DNA of 64,000 nucleotides from CAZYFH01 sp964646815 (lineage in GTDB: Bacteria > Acidobacteriota > Vicinamibacteria > Vicinamibacterales > UBA8438). This document shows, in pieces, positions 1 to 7,223 of the stretch. Positions within the stretch are counted from its first letter, which is position 1. Every line of letters starts with the position of its first letter. A program made the position numbers and the translations under genes. The stretch spans positions 10,749 through 74,748 of the forward strand of contig CAZYFH010000015.1 of the NCBI GenBank assembly GCA_964646815.1, read 5' to 3'. The notes beneath the pieces are model-generated. The model searched no databases, was not told where the DNA came from, and saw only the letters and a program-made list of their open reading frames with translations.

Positions 1-345
1 CAGACGGTCGAAGCTCAGCGCGTCAGGATCGTAGACGACCAGCACGACCTCGGTGTGACCCGTTCGCCCGCTGCAGACCTCTTCGTAGGTCGGATTAGGT
101 GTCGACCCACCCGCGTACCCGACGGCTGTCGTGTGCACGCCCGGCAACTCCCAAAACTTCCGCTCCGCGCCCCAGAAGCACCCCATCCCGAAGACGGCAC
201 ACCGAGCGCGATCGGGATACGGCGGCGTCAGGCCGTTGCCGGTGACAACGTGGCGGGACGGGACCGGCATCGCTGCGTCGCGTCCAGGCAACGCGTCCTC
301 TAGTCCAGGGAGGACCAGTTTCCTCGTATCAGAGAACAGCCTCAT
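1..345 (-). CDS. msrA: Peptide methionine sulfoxide reductase MsrA (C-terminus cut off by window edge)
   Basis: Reduces methionine-S-sulfoxide in proteins using thioredoxin. The visible 115 codons hold the catalytic motif GMGCFWGAE, with the nucleophilic Cys around residue 54, followed by the family motifs GYAGG and YEEVCSGRTGH. About 45 residues precede the catalytic region, as in the long-N-terminus E. coli form. The ATG is preceded by a GGAGA-like ribosome binding site. The active site has Cys, not selenocysteine. The C-terminal part, including any recycling Cys, lies beyond position 1. Family assignment is secure. Confidence 0.93.
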   Translation of the reverse strand, partial: MRLFSDTRKLVLPGLEDALPGRDAAMPVPSRHVVTGNGLTPPYPDRARCAVFGMGCFWGAERKFWELPGVHTTAVGYAGGSTPNPTYEEVCSGRTGHTEVVLVVYDPDALSFDRL

Positions 346-645
346 GCACGTCTCCACTCGTGAACCGTCGCTCCCCTATCGTAACCCCAGAGCTCACGTG
401 GGTCGCCAGTCTCGCTGGTTCTGGGCGAAACGTGCGTCAACCCAAGCGAGCTCAGGGGTGAGCAGCCTGCGGCGGAAGTCCAGCTGCATTCGACCGACGC
501 CGCGACCGCTCCGGTCACCTCTCGGCGGTCTTGACCGGGGCGAGCATTCCACCATTCCACTGCTAGACTGCCAGCGTCGATGGTACCAGAACCAGAGCAC
601 TATGTCCCGGGCGGATCGCCCGCCTCGCGACGACCGAGTCTCGCA
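346..645. other. Intergenic region between divergent msrA and flavoprotein genes
   Basis: About 300 bases separate the two divergent genes. I see no convincing gene. The flavoprotein frame stays open upstream to an ATG at 580, but the extra 22 residues look non-homologous, so that stretch is treated as leader. A TAGACT hexamer at about 563 could be a -10 box, but no well-spaced -35 accompanies it. Confidence 0.4.
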
Positions 646-2160
646 ATGGCGCCGGACGATCGGTTCAACCAGCAGCTCGTCGCCAACGTACGCCCACCGG
701 GATGGGTGAACCCCGAACCGAACGGGCGATACAACCTCGTCGTGGTCGGCGCCGGCACGGCCGGGCTGGTCACGGCCGCGCTGGCGGCCGGGTTGGGCGC
801 GAAGGTCGCGCTCGTCGAACGGCATCTGATGGGAGGCGACTGCCTGAACGTTGGCTGCGTTCCCTCGAAGGGCCTCATCCGCGCCGCTCGCATCTGGGCC
901 TCGGCGGCGAATGCCGGGGGGTTCGGTCTGTCGCTTCCCGACGATGTCGAACGGGACTTTGGCGCGGCGATGGCGCGGATGCGACGCGTGCGCGCGACGT
1001 TGAGCCGTGTCGACTCCGCCGCGCGGTTCCGTAATCTCGGCGTCGACGTGTTCATCGGAGAGGGGCACTTCACGGGCCGGGACACCCTCGCTGTCGACGA
1101 CGCCACGCTGCGGTTCAGCCGCGCCGCCGTCTGCACCGGCGCCCGCGCCGCCGCACCGCCGATCCCCGGCCTGGCCGACGCCGGGTACCTGACGAACGAG
1201 ACAGTCTTCTCGCTGACCGAGCTCCCCCGCCGGCTTGCCGTCATCGGCGCGGGACCAATCGGGTGCGAGCTGGCACAGGCGTTCGCCCGGTTCGGCAGCG
1301 ATGTGACAGTGCTGGAGCAGATCGATCACATCCTGCCGCGCGAGGAACCCGATGCCGCCGCGGTCGTGCAGGCACGCATGACGCAGGACGGCGTCACGTT
1401 CGCCTTCGGCGCACGGATTACCGGCGTCGAGCGACGGGGCGAGGAGCGCGTCATCCAATACGACTCGGCAGGTCCCGGGCACGACGTGGCTGTCGACGCG
1501 ATCCTCGTCGGCATCGGGCGGGCGCCCAACGTCGAGCGCCTCGACCTGGAGGCTGCAGGCATCGCCTATGACCTGGCAGGTTTGAAGGTCGACCGCCGAC
1601 TACGGACGACCAACCCGAGAATCTATGCCGCCGGCGACGTCTGTTTTTCGCATAAGTTCACGCACACCGCCGACGCGATGGCCCGGATCGTAGTCCAGAA
1701 CGCGCTGTTTCCCCACCCCTTCGGGATCGGCACGGCGTCTACCGATTCATTGATTATCCCCTGGTGCACCTACACCGAGCCTGAGATCGCGCACGTGGGG
1801 ATGCACCCTGCGGACGCAGAACGGCGCGGCCTCCAGGTGGAGACCTTCACGCAGCCGCTCGACGAGGTCGACCGGGCGGTCCTCGACGGCGAGGATGCCG
1901 GGTTCGCGCGAGTGCACGTCAAAAAGGGGACCGACGTGATCGTTGGAGCGACTATTGTGGCGTCCGACGCCGGCAACCTTATCAGCGAGGTCTCGGTGGC
2001 CATGAAGGCCGGTGCGGGGCTCGGGGTGCTCGGCAACACCATCCACCCCTACCCAACGCAAGCCGACGCGCTGCGCAAAGCCGCCAACCAGATGCAGCGC
2101 GCGCGGTTCACCGCTCGACAGCGGGCCATACTCGGCCGCCTGTTCGCCTGGCGTCGCTGA
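646..2160 (+). CDS. Mercuric-reductase-like FAD/NAD(P) disulfide oxidoreductase
   Basis: Class I pyridine-nucleotide disulfide oxidoreductase of 504 residues. Visible are the FAD-binding GAGTAG motif near residue 35, the redox pair GGDCLNVGCVPSK (Cys66 and Cys71), the NAD(P)-binding GAGPIG motif, the second FAD motif YAAGDV and a C-terminal dimer-interface motif HPYPTQAD. In true MerA the C-terminus carries a vicinal Cys pair that binds Hg(II) and there is often an N-terminal heavy-metal domain; both are absent here, so the substrate is open. Lipoamide-dehydrogenase-like activity is an alternative, but no lipoyl-enzyme genes are near. I chose the internal ATG because homology starts there; an upstream ATG at 580 would add 22 residues. 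Confidence 0.82.
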   Translation: MAPDDRFNQQLVANVRPPGWVNPEPNGRYNLVVVGAGTAGLVTAALAAGLGAKVALVERHLMGGDCLNVGCVPSKGLIRAARIWASAANAGGFGLSLPDDVERDFGAAMARMRRVRATLSRVDSAARFRNLGVDVFIGEGHFTGRDTLAVDDATLRFSRAAVCTGARAAAPPIPGLADAGYLTNETVFSLTELPRRLAVIGAGPIGCELAQAFARFGSDVTVLEQIDHILPREEPDAAAVVQARMTQDGVTFAFGARITGVERRGEERVIQYDSAGPGHDVAVDAILVGIGRAPNVERLDLEAAGIAYDLAGLKVDRRLRTTNPRIYAAGDVCFSHKFTHTADAMARIVVQNALFPHPFGIGTASTDSLIIPWCTYTEPEIAHVGMHPADAERRGLQVETFTQPLDEVDRAVLDGEDAGFARVHVKKGTDVIVGATIVASDAGNLISEVSVAMKAGAGLGVLGNTIHPYPTQADALRKAANQMQRARFTARQRAILGRLFAWRR

Positions 2161-2164
2161 CCTG

Positions 2165-2915
2165 CAGCCTGCCCGAAGGCATCGGCAGTGAGCGCAATTG
2201 GGACTATCGCTATACCTGGGTCCGTGACGCCGCGTTCACGCTCTACGGCCTGATGCGCGTTCGCCTCACCGAGGCGGCCGGGCAGTTCATGGACTTTCTC
2301 GAAGCACGGTGCCGTGATCTCAACGCCGACAGATCGCTGCAGATCATGTACGGCCTCGACGGGCGTCGCGTGCTGACCGAGGAATCCCTCGATCATCTCG
2401 ACGGATACCGGGGGTCGCGTCCCCTTCGGATCGGCAACCGAGCCTACGCGCAGGTGCAGCTCGACATCTACGGCGAGCTAATGGACTCCGTCTACCTCAC
2501 AACAAAATGCGGCGCGCCGATCTCGTATGACCTGTGGACGGACCTGCGCACGTTGGTGACCTGGGTGTGCGACAACTGGCGTCGACACGACGAGGGTATC
2601 TGGGAGGTGCGTGGCGAGCGGCGCCACTTCGTGTACTCGAAGCTCATGTGCTGGGTCGCGTTCGATCGCGGCCTTCGGCTCGCCGACAAGCGCTCATCCC
2701 CTGCCGATCGCGACCAGGGGATACCGGCGCGTGGATCGGCGGCACCTGACCCGGGCACGGCTGATCCTCGAACAGATGCTCGGCTACGCCAATCACCTGG
2801 GTCTCTACACGGAGCAGACCGGCAAGAGCGGCGATGCGCTGGGGAACTTCCCGCAGGCTCTTATGTATGGAACTCGTCAGCGCCGCGTTCAACCGAGACC
2901 GCGCGCTTGACGCCG
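2165..2915 (+). pseudogene. Decayed glycoside hydrolase family 15 (glucoamylase/trehalase-like) gene
   Basis: The relic begins abruptly at the GH15 catalytic-domain motif GSERNWDYRYTWVRDA, so roughly the first 240 residues are missing, and there is no start codon. Homology continues in frame through WTDLRTLVTWVCDNW and LADKRS. At about 2720 it jumps to another frame that carries the far C-terminal motif QMLGYANHLGLYTEQ, skipping about 110 residues that the family normally has there, so there is an internal deletion as well. A last frameshift near 2865 leads to the terminal SAAFNRDRALD-like segment. It abuts the stop codon of the upstream flavoprotein. It cannot encode an active enzyme. Confidence 0.85.
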
Positions 2916-2973
2916 GCAAGTAGAGGCCCGCGCAACCTGCCACGAACCCCCACGTCGCGGGCAGACTAAGGAC

Positions 2974-3471
2974 TCAGGGTGACGATGACGAGGCCGGGTC
3001 GTCGATCTCGACTAGATCTCGTCGATCGACCTCACGATCTATCCGTCGCTTGGTATCGATGAGCTGCAGGCGTGGCATCACGGGGACCGCGACGCCCCAT
3101 ACCGCGTGGGGCACCGACGCTCCGAAATCAATGGACGCGTCGCACCACGCTCCGGATACGCGATCGCGATACCGCGCTGCCTCAGCCACGCCGACCTCTA
3201 TCCGCTGGCCGCCGTGCTCCAGGGCCATGACGATCAGGTCCCACGAAGCATCGCGGTGACGCCACGGCTGCTCGATGATCCGATCAGGTCCGACCAGGCG
3301 CATGAGCCTCGGCAAATACGCTGCCGGAACATAGAGGTCGATATCGGCGACGTCACGTCTCGCACCGAAGGCCGCGGCGGCCACTCCACCCGCCACCTGG
3401 AACGGAATGCCGGCCTCATCGAGCAGCGCGACGATCCAAGCGAGTGCGGTCCGTCCTGCCGCCTGGTCCAT
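2974..3471 (-). CDS. Predicted nucleotidyltransferase-fold protein
   Basis: A 165-residue protein whose N-terminal half resembles the nucleotidyltransferase (MNT/AbiEii-like) fold: a hydrophobic helix, then GGVAAAAFGARRDVADIDLY, where the DID carboxylates would be the metal-binding pair. Substrate is unknown. An in-frame start 27 bases upstream is possible. It follows the frameshifted macrodomain gene on the same strand, across a gap containing GGAACC-type heptad repeats. A toxin-antitoxin or RNA-modifying role is conceivable for the pair, but nothing here demonstrates it. Confidence 0.6.
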   Translation of the reverse strand: MDQAAGRTALAWIVALLDEAGIPFQVAGGVAAAAFGARRDVADIDLYVPAAYLPRLMRLVGPDRIIEQPWRHRDASWDLIVMALEHGGQRIEVGVAEAARYRDRVSGAWCDASIDFGASVPHAVWGVAVPVMPRLQLIDTKRRIDREVDRRDLVEIDDPASSSSP

Positions 3472-3512
3472 CACGGCACGGCACCGACCCCGAAGCACTG
3501 CCCGTGTCCCCT

Positions 3513-3538
3513 TGGTTCCAGGGTTCCCGGGTTCCAGA
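3513..3538 (-). repeat. Short degenerate GGAACC heptad/octad array
   Basis: Three consecutive copies of a GGAACCC-like word (read on the minus strand, the coding strand of the flanking genes) occupy the gap between the macrodomain and nucleotidyltransferase genes. The same word is arrayed upstream of hisF and hisA, in the coding orientation. Confidence 0.6.
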
Positions 3539-3595
3539 GTGCCATGATTCCTGCCCTCCCCGAGCCCCCAGCCTCAACCGTGGATCCCCCATGGA

Positions 3596-4143
3596 TCACG
3601 GCACGTCGCTCCTCATCGTACGCAACGCTGATTCGTACGCAGCCGTCACACGCGGCTCAAAGCAGACGAACTGGACATCCTCCAACGATGGCTCGGCCGC
3701 CAAAAACCGGCCGACCTCCGCGACCGCGATCGTCACCGCTCTGTCCACGGGATAGCCATACACCCGCAACCGATCGCTGAAAACGCCACCGTCGCCAGCC
3801 GATGCGATCGGGCCAGCTTGAGCGCGCGCCGGTAGCATCCCACGAGCGCCGCAGCTTCCCCTCCCGCGCCGTCACGCCACACCGGGTCGACGGCGTGAAT
3901 GAGGTGTCTGGCGGGAAAATCGTAGCCATGGGTCATTCGCGCGCCGCCGTTCGGGGAGCCGCCGAGCGTGCGGCATTCATCCAAGAGAGCGGACCCGGCC
4001 GCCCGACGAATCGCACCATCGACACCGCCGCCCCCCAGCAGACTCGTATTAGCGGCGTTGACGATCGCGTCGACGGCCAGCGTGGTGATGTCGGCAGTCG
4101 AGCGCCGCATACGTTCCGGCTTCGCCGTCATCGGACGGGACAC
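3596..4143 (-). pseudogene. Macrodomain (ADP-ribose-binding) protein gene with a single-base frameshift
   Basis: The first frame starts with GTG and encodes a macrodomain: VDAIVNAANTSLLGGGGVDGAI is the classical ADP-ribose-binding loop (Asn-Ala-Ala-Asn then GGGGVDGAI). It continues to TVAFSAIGCG and then hits an early stop. The expected continuation, VYGYPVDRAVTIAV up to ESAL, is present in another frame. Restoring one G in the GGG run near 3762 joins both into about 175 residues. Macrodomains of this size usually remove ADP-ribose or O-acetyl groups. The GTG overlaps the TAG of the upstream PqqB-like gene by one base (TAGTG), suggesting translational coupling. A homopolymer sequencing error is as likely as true decay. 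Confidence 0.75.
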
Positions 4144-5057
4144 TAAAGTTCGAACTCCATGCCTTCGCGTGCGACGTCCGGCGCCGCGACAAGCTCCGGA
4201 TTGGTGTGGTTCAGGTGGATGAACCAGACGTCGGCGCTCGTGCCGGCCAAGCGCCGGCGCGTGTCGGGAATGAGCGGATGGCGGATCGCATCATACGACC
4301 GACCCTGTACCTCGCCGGCGGACGCGAACGTGCCATCGAGAAATGCAAGGTCGACGTCGTCAACGAGCACACCGATGTCACGTCCCCAGCGATCCCACCG
4401 GTCGATATCCGGCACATACACGGCCGACGCGCGCGGGCCATCGATGCGGTATCCCACGGTGTCGGTGAACTCGTCACGATGGGGCACCGTGAATGCGGTG
4501 ACATGGAGACCGTCACCGAGATCGATGGGAAGGTCCGGGTCCACGATCGTCAGCGCGATGTGGCCATCTTCGACCAGCAGGCTCCACGGACCGTTAGCAG
4601 CCAGGAAGTCGGCCATCCGGCGCGTCCCGTAGACGGGCACGCTATCGGCCGAAAGTGTTTCCTTGCCGAAAAACATCAGCCCGGTGTAGTGGCCGATGTG
4701 ACCATGCGTCAAGAAGATCCCGTCGGGTGCGCCGCCGCCGGTCAGCGCATCGAGCTGTGACGGCAGGTCGGGGGTCGCATCGAAGAGGAAGGCCCGACCG
4801 GTCCCGCGATGCACGAGGCCGAGACTGGCGACCTTTTCGGTCGGTCGCCGTCCAGCGCGAGCGTCGACGCAGATCGGCTGCTGGCATCCGAGATGCGGCA
4901 CGCCACCGTCCTGGGCGATGCCGAGCACAATGAGCACCCAGCCGGACGTCTGAGACAGCACGGCCAACCCCGCGCGCTCGGCCAGCGACACCGAGAGCAC
5001 CCCGACTACAGCGACGATCAGCACAAGGCGTCCAAACGACATGCCCGAGCGTGGCAT
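4143..5057 (-). CDS. PqqB-like metallo-beta-lactamase-fold hydrolase, membrane-anchored or exported
   Basis: A 304-residue MBL-fold protein. An N-terminal hydrophobic segment (residues 9-30) suggests export or a membrane anchor. The metal-binding signature LTHGHIGHYTGL is the PqqB variant of HxHxDH, and GIAQDGGVPHLGC near residue 45 is also typical of PqqB and its relatives. Classical PqqB is cytoplasmic and lies in a pqqABCDE cluster; here there are no other pqq genes and the protein seems extracytoplasmic, so a relative with a different substrate is more likely than a genuine PQQ biosynthesis enzyme. It overlaps the macrodomain gene by one base and is divergent from the SelW-like gene. Confidence 0.78.
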   Translation of the reverse strand: MPRSGMSFGRLVLIVAVVGVLSVSLAERAGLAVLSQTSGWVLIVLGIAQDGGVPHLGCQQPICVDARAGRRPTEKVASLGLVHRGTGRAFLFDATPDLPSQLDALTGGGAPDGIFLTHGHIGHYTGLMFFGKETLSADSVPVYGTRRMADFLAANGPWSLLVEDGHIALTIVDPDLPIDLGDGLHVTAFTVPHRDEFTDTVGYRIDGPRASAVYVPDIDRWDRWGRDIGVLVDDVDLAFLDGTFASAGEVQGRSYDAIRHPLIPDTRRRLAGTSADVWFIHLNHTNPELVAAPDVAREGMEFEL

Positions 5058-5162
5058 GCAAGGGCGGCCGAATCAAGCCGGGCAGGTCGCCCGGTACCCG
5101 CGGGTGACCCGGTTCGACGGCGCGCCGGCATCGGGGTAGGATGTGACACAGGAGACCCAAAG

Positions 5163-5393
5163 ATGAAGATCTCGATTACCTATTGCGGCCGTTGAAAGTA
5201 CCTGCCCAGGGCCTCCAGTCTGGCGGCCGAGATCAGGGAAGCGGTCGGCGTCGACTCCGAGCTCATCGAGGGCGGCAACGGCATCTTCGACGTCGTCGCG
5301 GACGGCACGATCGTCTTCTCGAAGTACGAGGCCGAGCGTTTTCCAGAGCCACAGGAGATCATCACCGCGCTGCGGGCGATAAGCGCCGCGTAG
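5163..5393 (+). CDS. SelW/Rdx-family selenoprotein with in-frame UGA (Sec at codon 11)
   Basis: A 76-codon frame running ATG to TAG with one internal TGA at 5193-5195. Reading it as selenocysteine (U) gives an N-terminus MKISITYCGRUKYLPRA, i.e. the CxxU redox motif of the SelW/SelT/SelH (Rdx) thioredoxin-like family. The rest matches the family well: a helix with SLAAEIREAVG, then NGIFDVVADG and GTIVFSKYEAERFPEP, the usual beta-hairpin and SK-x-RFP element. Length is normal for bacterial SelW-like proteins. A GGAG ribosome binding site sits 8 bases before the ATG. A SECIS-like hairpin follows the UGA. It may share a transcript with soxC, 43 bases downstream. The usual TGA-as-stop reading leaves only a 10-residue peptide. 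Redox function is inferred from the family; the true partner is unknown. Confidence 0.9.
5210..5228 (+). promoter_or_regulatory. Bacterial SECIS-like hairpin for the SelW-like selenoprotein
   Basis: GGCC pairs with GGCC, then after one mismatch CCA pairs with TGG, leaving the apical loop GTC. The loop G is separated from the UGA by 22 bases, inside the range known for bacterial SECIS elements, and the G opening a short apical loop is their conserved feature. The stem lies within the coding sequence, as it must in bacteria. Folding was done by eye. Confidence 0.65.
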
Positions 5394-5436
5394 CCCTGCG
5401 CCCGCCCGTCCATCGGTCATCTCCCGGGGAGGCATC

Positions 5437-6636
5437 ATGCCGACGAAGGTGAGCCGTCGCGATCTCTTGACCGGCGCCGTCAGCACCGTCGCGCTCGGGT
5501 CGGCGAACGTCAGCCACGCGCAGCAGTCTGAAGACACGACAACGGTACCGGGCGGCCCGCCGACCGAGCTGGGTCTGCGCTCGCCGCACGAGCAGCCGCG
5601 CCGCCTCACCGGCGGCACCGCGGTCTCGCGGACGCCGCACCAGGATCTGTTCGGCACCATCACGCCCGCCGACCTCCACTACGAGCGACACCACGCCGGC
5701 GTGCCGGCCATCGACCCGGCCGACTACCGATTGCTCGTCCACGGGATGGTCGAGCGGCCGACCGTCTTCACGCTTGAAGACCTGAAGCGGTTTCCCGCCG
5801 TCTCTCGGGTCAGCTTCCTCGAATGCTCGGGCAACTATGGCCGGAACACCGGTCCGGAATCGAAGCCCGAACGGATCTGCGGACTGACAAGTCAGAGCGA
5901 GTGGACAGGTGTCGCGCTCGCGACGCTGCTACGCGAGGTTGGCGCGAGCGAGGACGCGTCCTGGTTTCTGGCCGAGGGACAGGACGCCGCGGTGATGACC
6001 CGCAGCGTGCCGCTGGCGAAGGCCTGGGACGACGCGATGGTCGCCTACGGACAGAACGGCGAAGCGATCCGCCCGGGTCAGGGCTATCCGGCTCGGCTCT
6101 TACTGCCCGGGTGGGAAGGAAACGCCAGTGTCAAATGGCTGCGCCGGATCGAGCTCGCGGACGCGCCGTTCATGACGCGCGAGGAAACCTCGAAATACAC
6201 CGATCCGCTGGCCGACGGGACCGCCCGACAGTTCAGCTTTGTCTTCGATGCGCGGTCGATCATCACGACCCCGGCGTATCCGGAGACGATCGCGCCGGGC
6301 TGGGTAGAGATCCGGGGGATCGCCTGGTCGGGCCACGGCAGGATCACGAGGGTTGAGATCAGCACGGATGGCGGCCGCAGTTGGGAGCCGGCGCGCCTGC
6401 AGGAACCGATCCTGGCGAAGGCACACACACGGTTCCGGCACCTCTGGCGCTGGCAGGGCACAGACGCCGAGATTATGAGCCGCGCGGTCGACGAGACTGG
6501 TTACGTCCAGCCATCGCGCGAGGCGCTCCGAGCCGAGCGCGGCCGGCGAGCACGCGGATATCACCTGAACCCGATCACCGGATGGACGGTCCAATCCGAC
6601 GGCCGCGTGTTCTACAGAACGGAGTCGCCATGGTGA
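5437..6636 (+). CDS. soxC: SoxC-type sulfite dehydrogenase, molybdopterin subunit
   Basis: A 399-residue periplasmic enzyme of the sulfite oxidase family. It opens with a Tat signal (SRRDLLTGAVSTVALG). The Oxidored_molyb domain contains the molybdenum-ligating Cys in SFLECSGN, and the C-terminal Mo-co dimerisation domain contains GIAWSGHGRITRVEIS and STDGGRSW. The reaction expected is oxidation of sulfite, or of a SoxY-bound sulfane, with electrons passed to a cytochrome c. That partner is the next gene, which overlaps its stop by seven bases (ATGGTGA). No soxXAYZB genes are visible, so this pair probably acts as a stand-alone sulfite dehydrogenase. A strong GGGGAGG site precedes the ATG. Confidence 0.9.
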   Translation: MPTKVSRRDLLTGAVSTVALGSANVSHAQQSEDTTTVPGGPPTELGLRSPHEQPRRLTGGTAVSRTPHQDLFGTITPADLHYERHHAGVPAIDPADYRLLVHGMVERPTVFTLEDLKRFPAVSRVSFLECSGNYGRNTGPESKPERICGLTSQSEWTGVALATLLREVGASEDASWFLAEGQDAAVMTRSVPLAKAWDDAMVAYGQNGEAIRPGQGYPARLLLPGWEGNASVKWLRRIELADAPFMTREETSKYTDPLADGTARQFSFVFDARSIITTPAYPETIAPGWVEIRGIAWSGHGRITRVEISTDGGRSWEPARLQEPILAKAHTRFRHLWRWQGTDAEIMSRAVDETGYVQPSREALRAERGRRARGYHLNPITGWTVQSDGRVFYRTESPW

Positions 6637-7223
6637 AATGGCGGCTGGCCGTCGGATTCGCCGTCGCCGTCGTCGCCACCGGCGGTGCGGGGGCACAGAT
6701 GCCCGCGGGCGAGTCCGATCGTTTCGGCTTCGGTCGTCCCGCGACGCCAGCAGAGATCGCGGCGTGGGATATCGACGTGGGCCCCGACGGTGCCGGGTTG
6801 CCAGAGGGGAGCGGTACGGCTCACACCGGTGCGCCCGTCTATGCTCGTCTCTGCGCCGCGTGCCACGGTCGCAACGGCGAGGGCGGTAGCGCCGCGCCGC
6901 TCGTCGGCCGAGTGGCCGACGCTACCCCGCCGTTCGGGCCGCGTTACGAAGCGTGGCGGGAAAACCGAGACGACGTCCCGTATACGGTGGGCAACTACTG
7001 GCCGTATGCGACGACGCTCTACGACTACATCCATCGCGCGATGCCGTCGAACGCGCCCGGCTCGCTCGCCTCGGATCAGGTCTATGGACTCGTCGCCTGG
7101 CTGCTGGCGCGCAACGGCATCATCGCGGACGACACGGTCATCGACGCTGGCACGCTTCCCACCGTCGAGATGCCTGCCCGAGAAATCTTCGTCCCGCACG
7201 ACTGGCCGGGCGGTCTCGACTAG
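6630..7223 (+). CDS. soxD: SoxD-like c-type cytochrome, electron acceptor of the SoxC-like enzyme
   Basis: A 197-residue exported cytochrome: signal peptide residues 1-23, then RFGFGRPATPAEIAAWDIDV, which is the characteristic N-terminus of SoxD, then one heme site CAACH in LCAACHGRNGEGG, and a possible distal Met in RAMPSNAPGSL. Classical SoxD has two heme domains; only one CxxCH is present here, giving a short form resembling the monoheme partner of SorAB. Start overlaps the soxC stop, so translation is coupled. It converges with the gamma-glutamyltransferase gene, and the stops overlap by four bases. Confidence 0.85.
   Translation: MVKWRLAVGFAVAVVATGGAGAQMPAGESDRFGFGRPATPAEIAAWDIDVGPDGAGLPEGSGTAHTGAPVYARLCAACHGRNGEGGSAAPLVGRVADATPPFGPRYEAWRENRDDVPYTVGNYWPYATTLYDYIHRAMPSNAPGSLASDQVYGLVAWLLARNGIIADDTVIDAGTLPTVEMPAREIFVPHDWPGGLD

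Noticed and set aside
394..1482. 362-residue minus-strand frame opposite the flavoprotein
   Set aside because: Composition typical of antisense GC-rich shadows; the plus strand has clear disulfide-reductase motifs.
2165..2915. Stops in the GH15 relic as selenocysteine codons
   Set aside because: Breaks are frame changes and deletions, not in-frame UGA at a Cys position.
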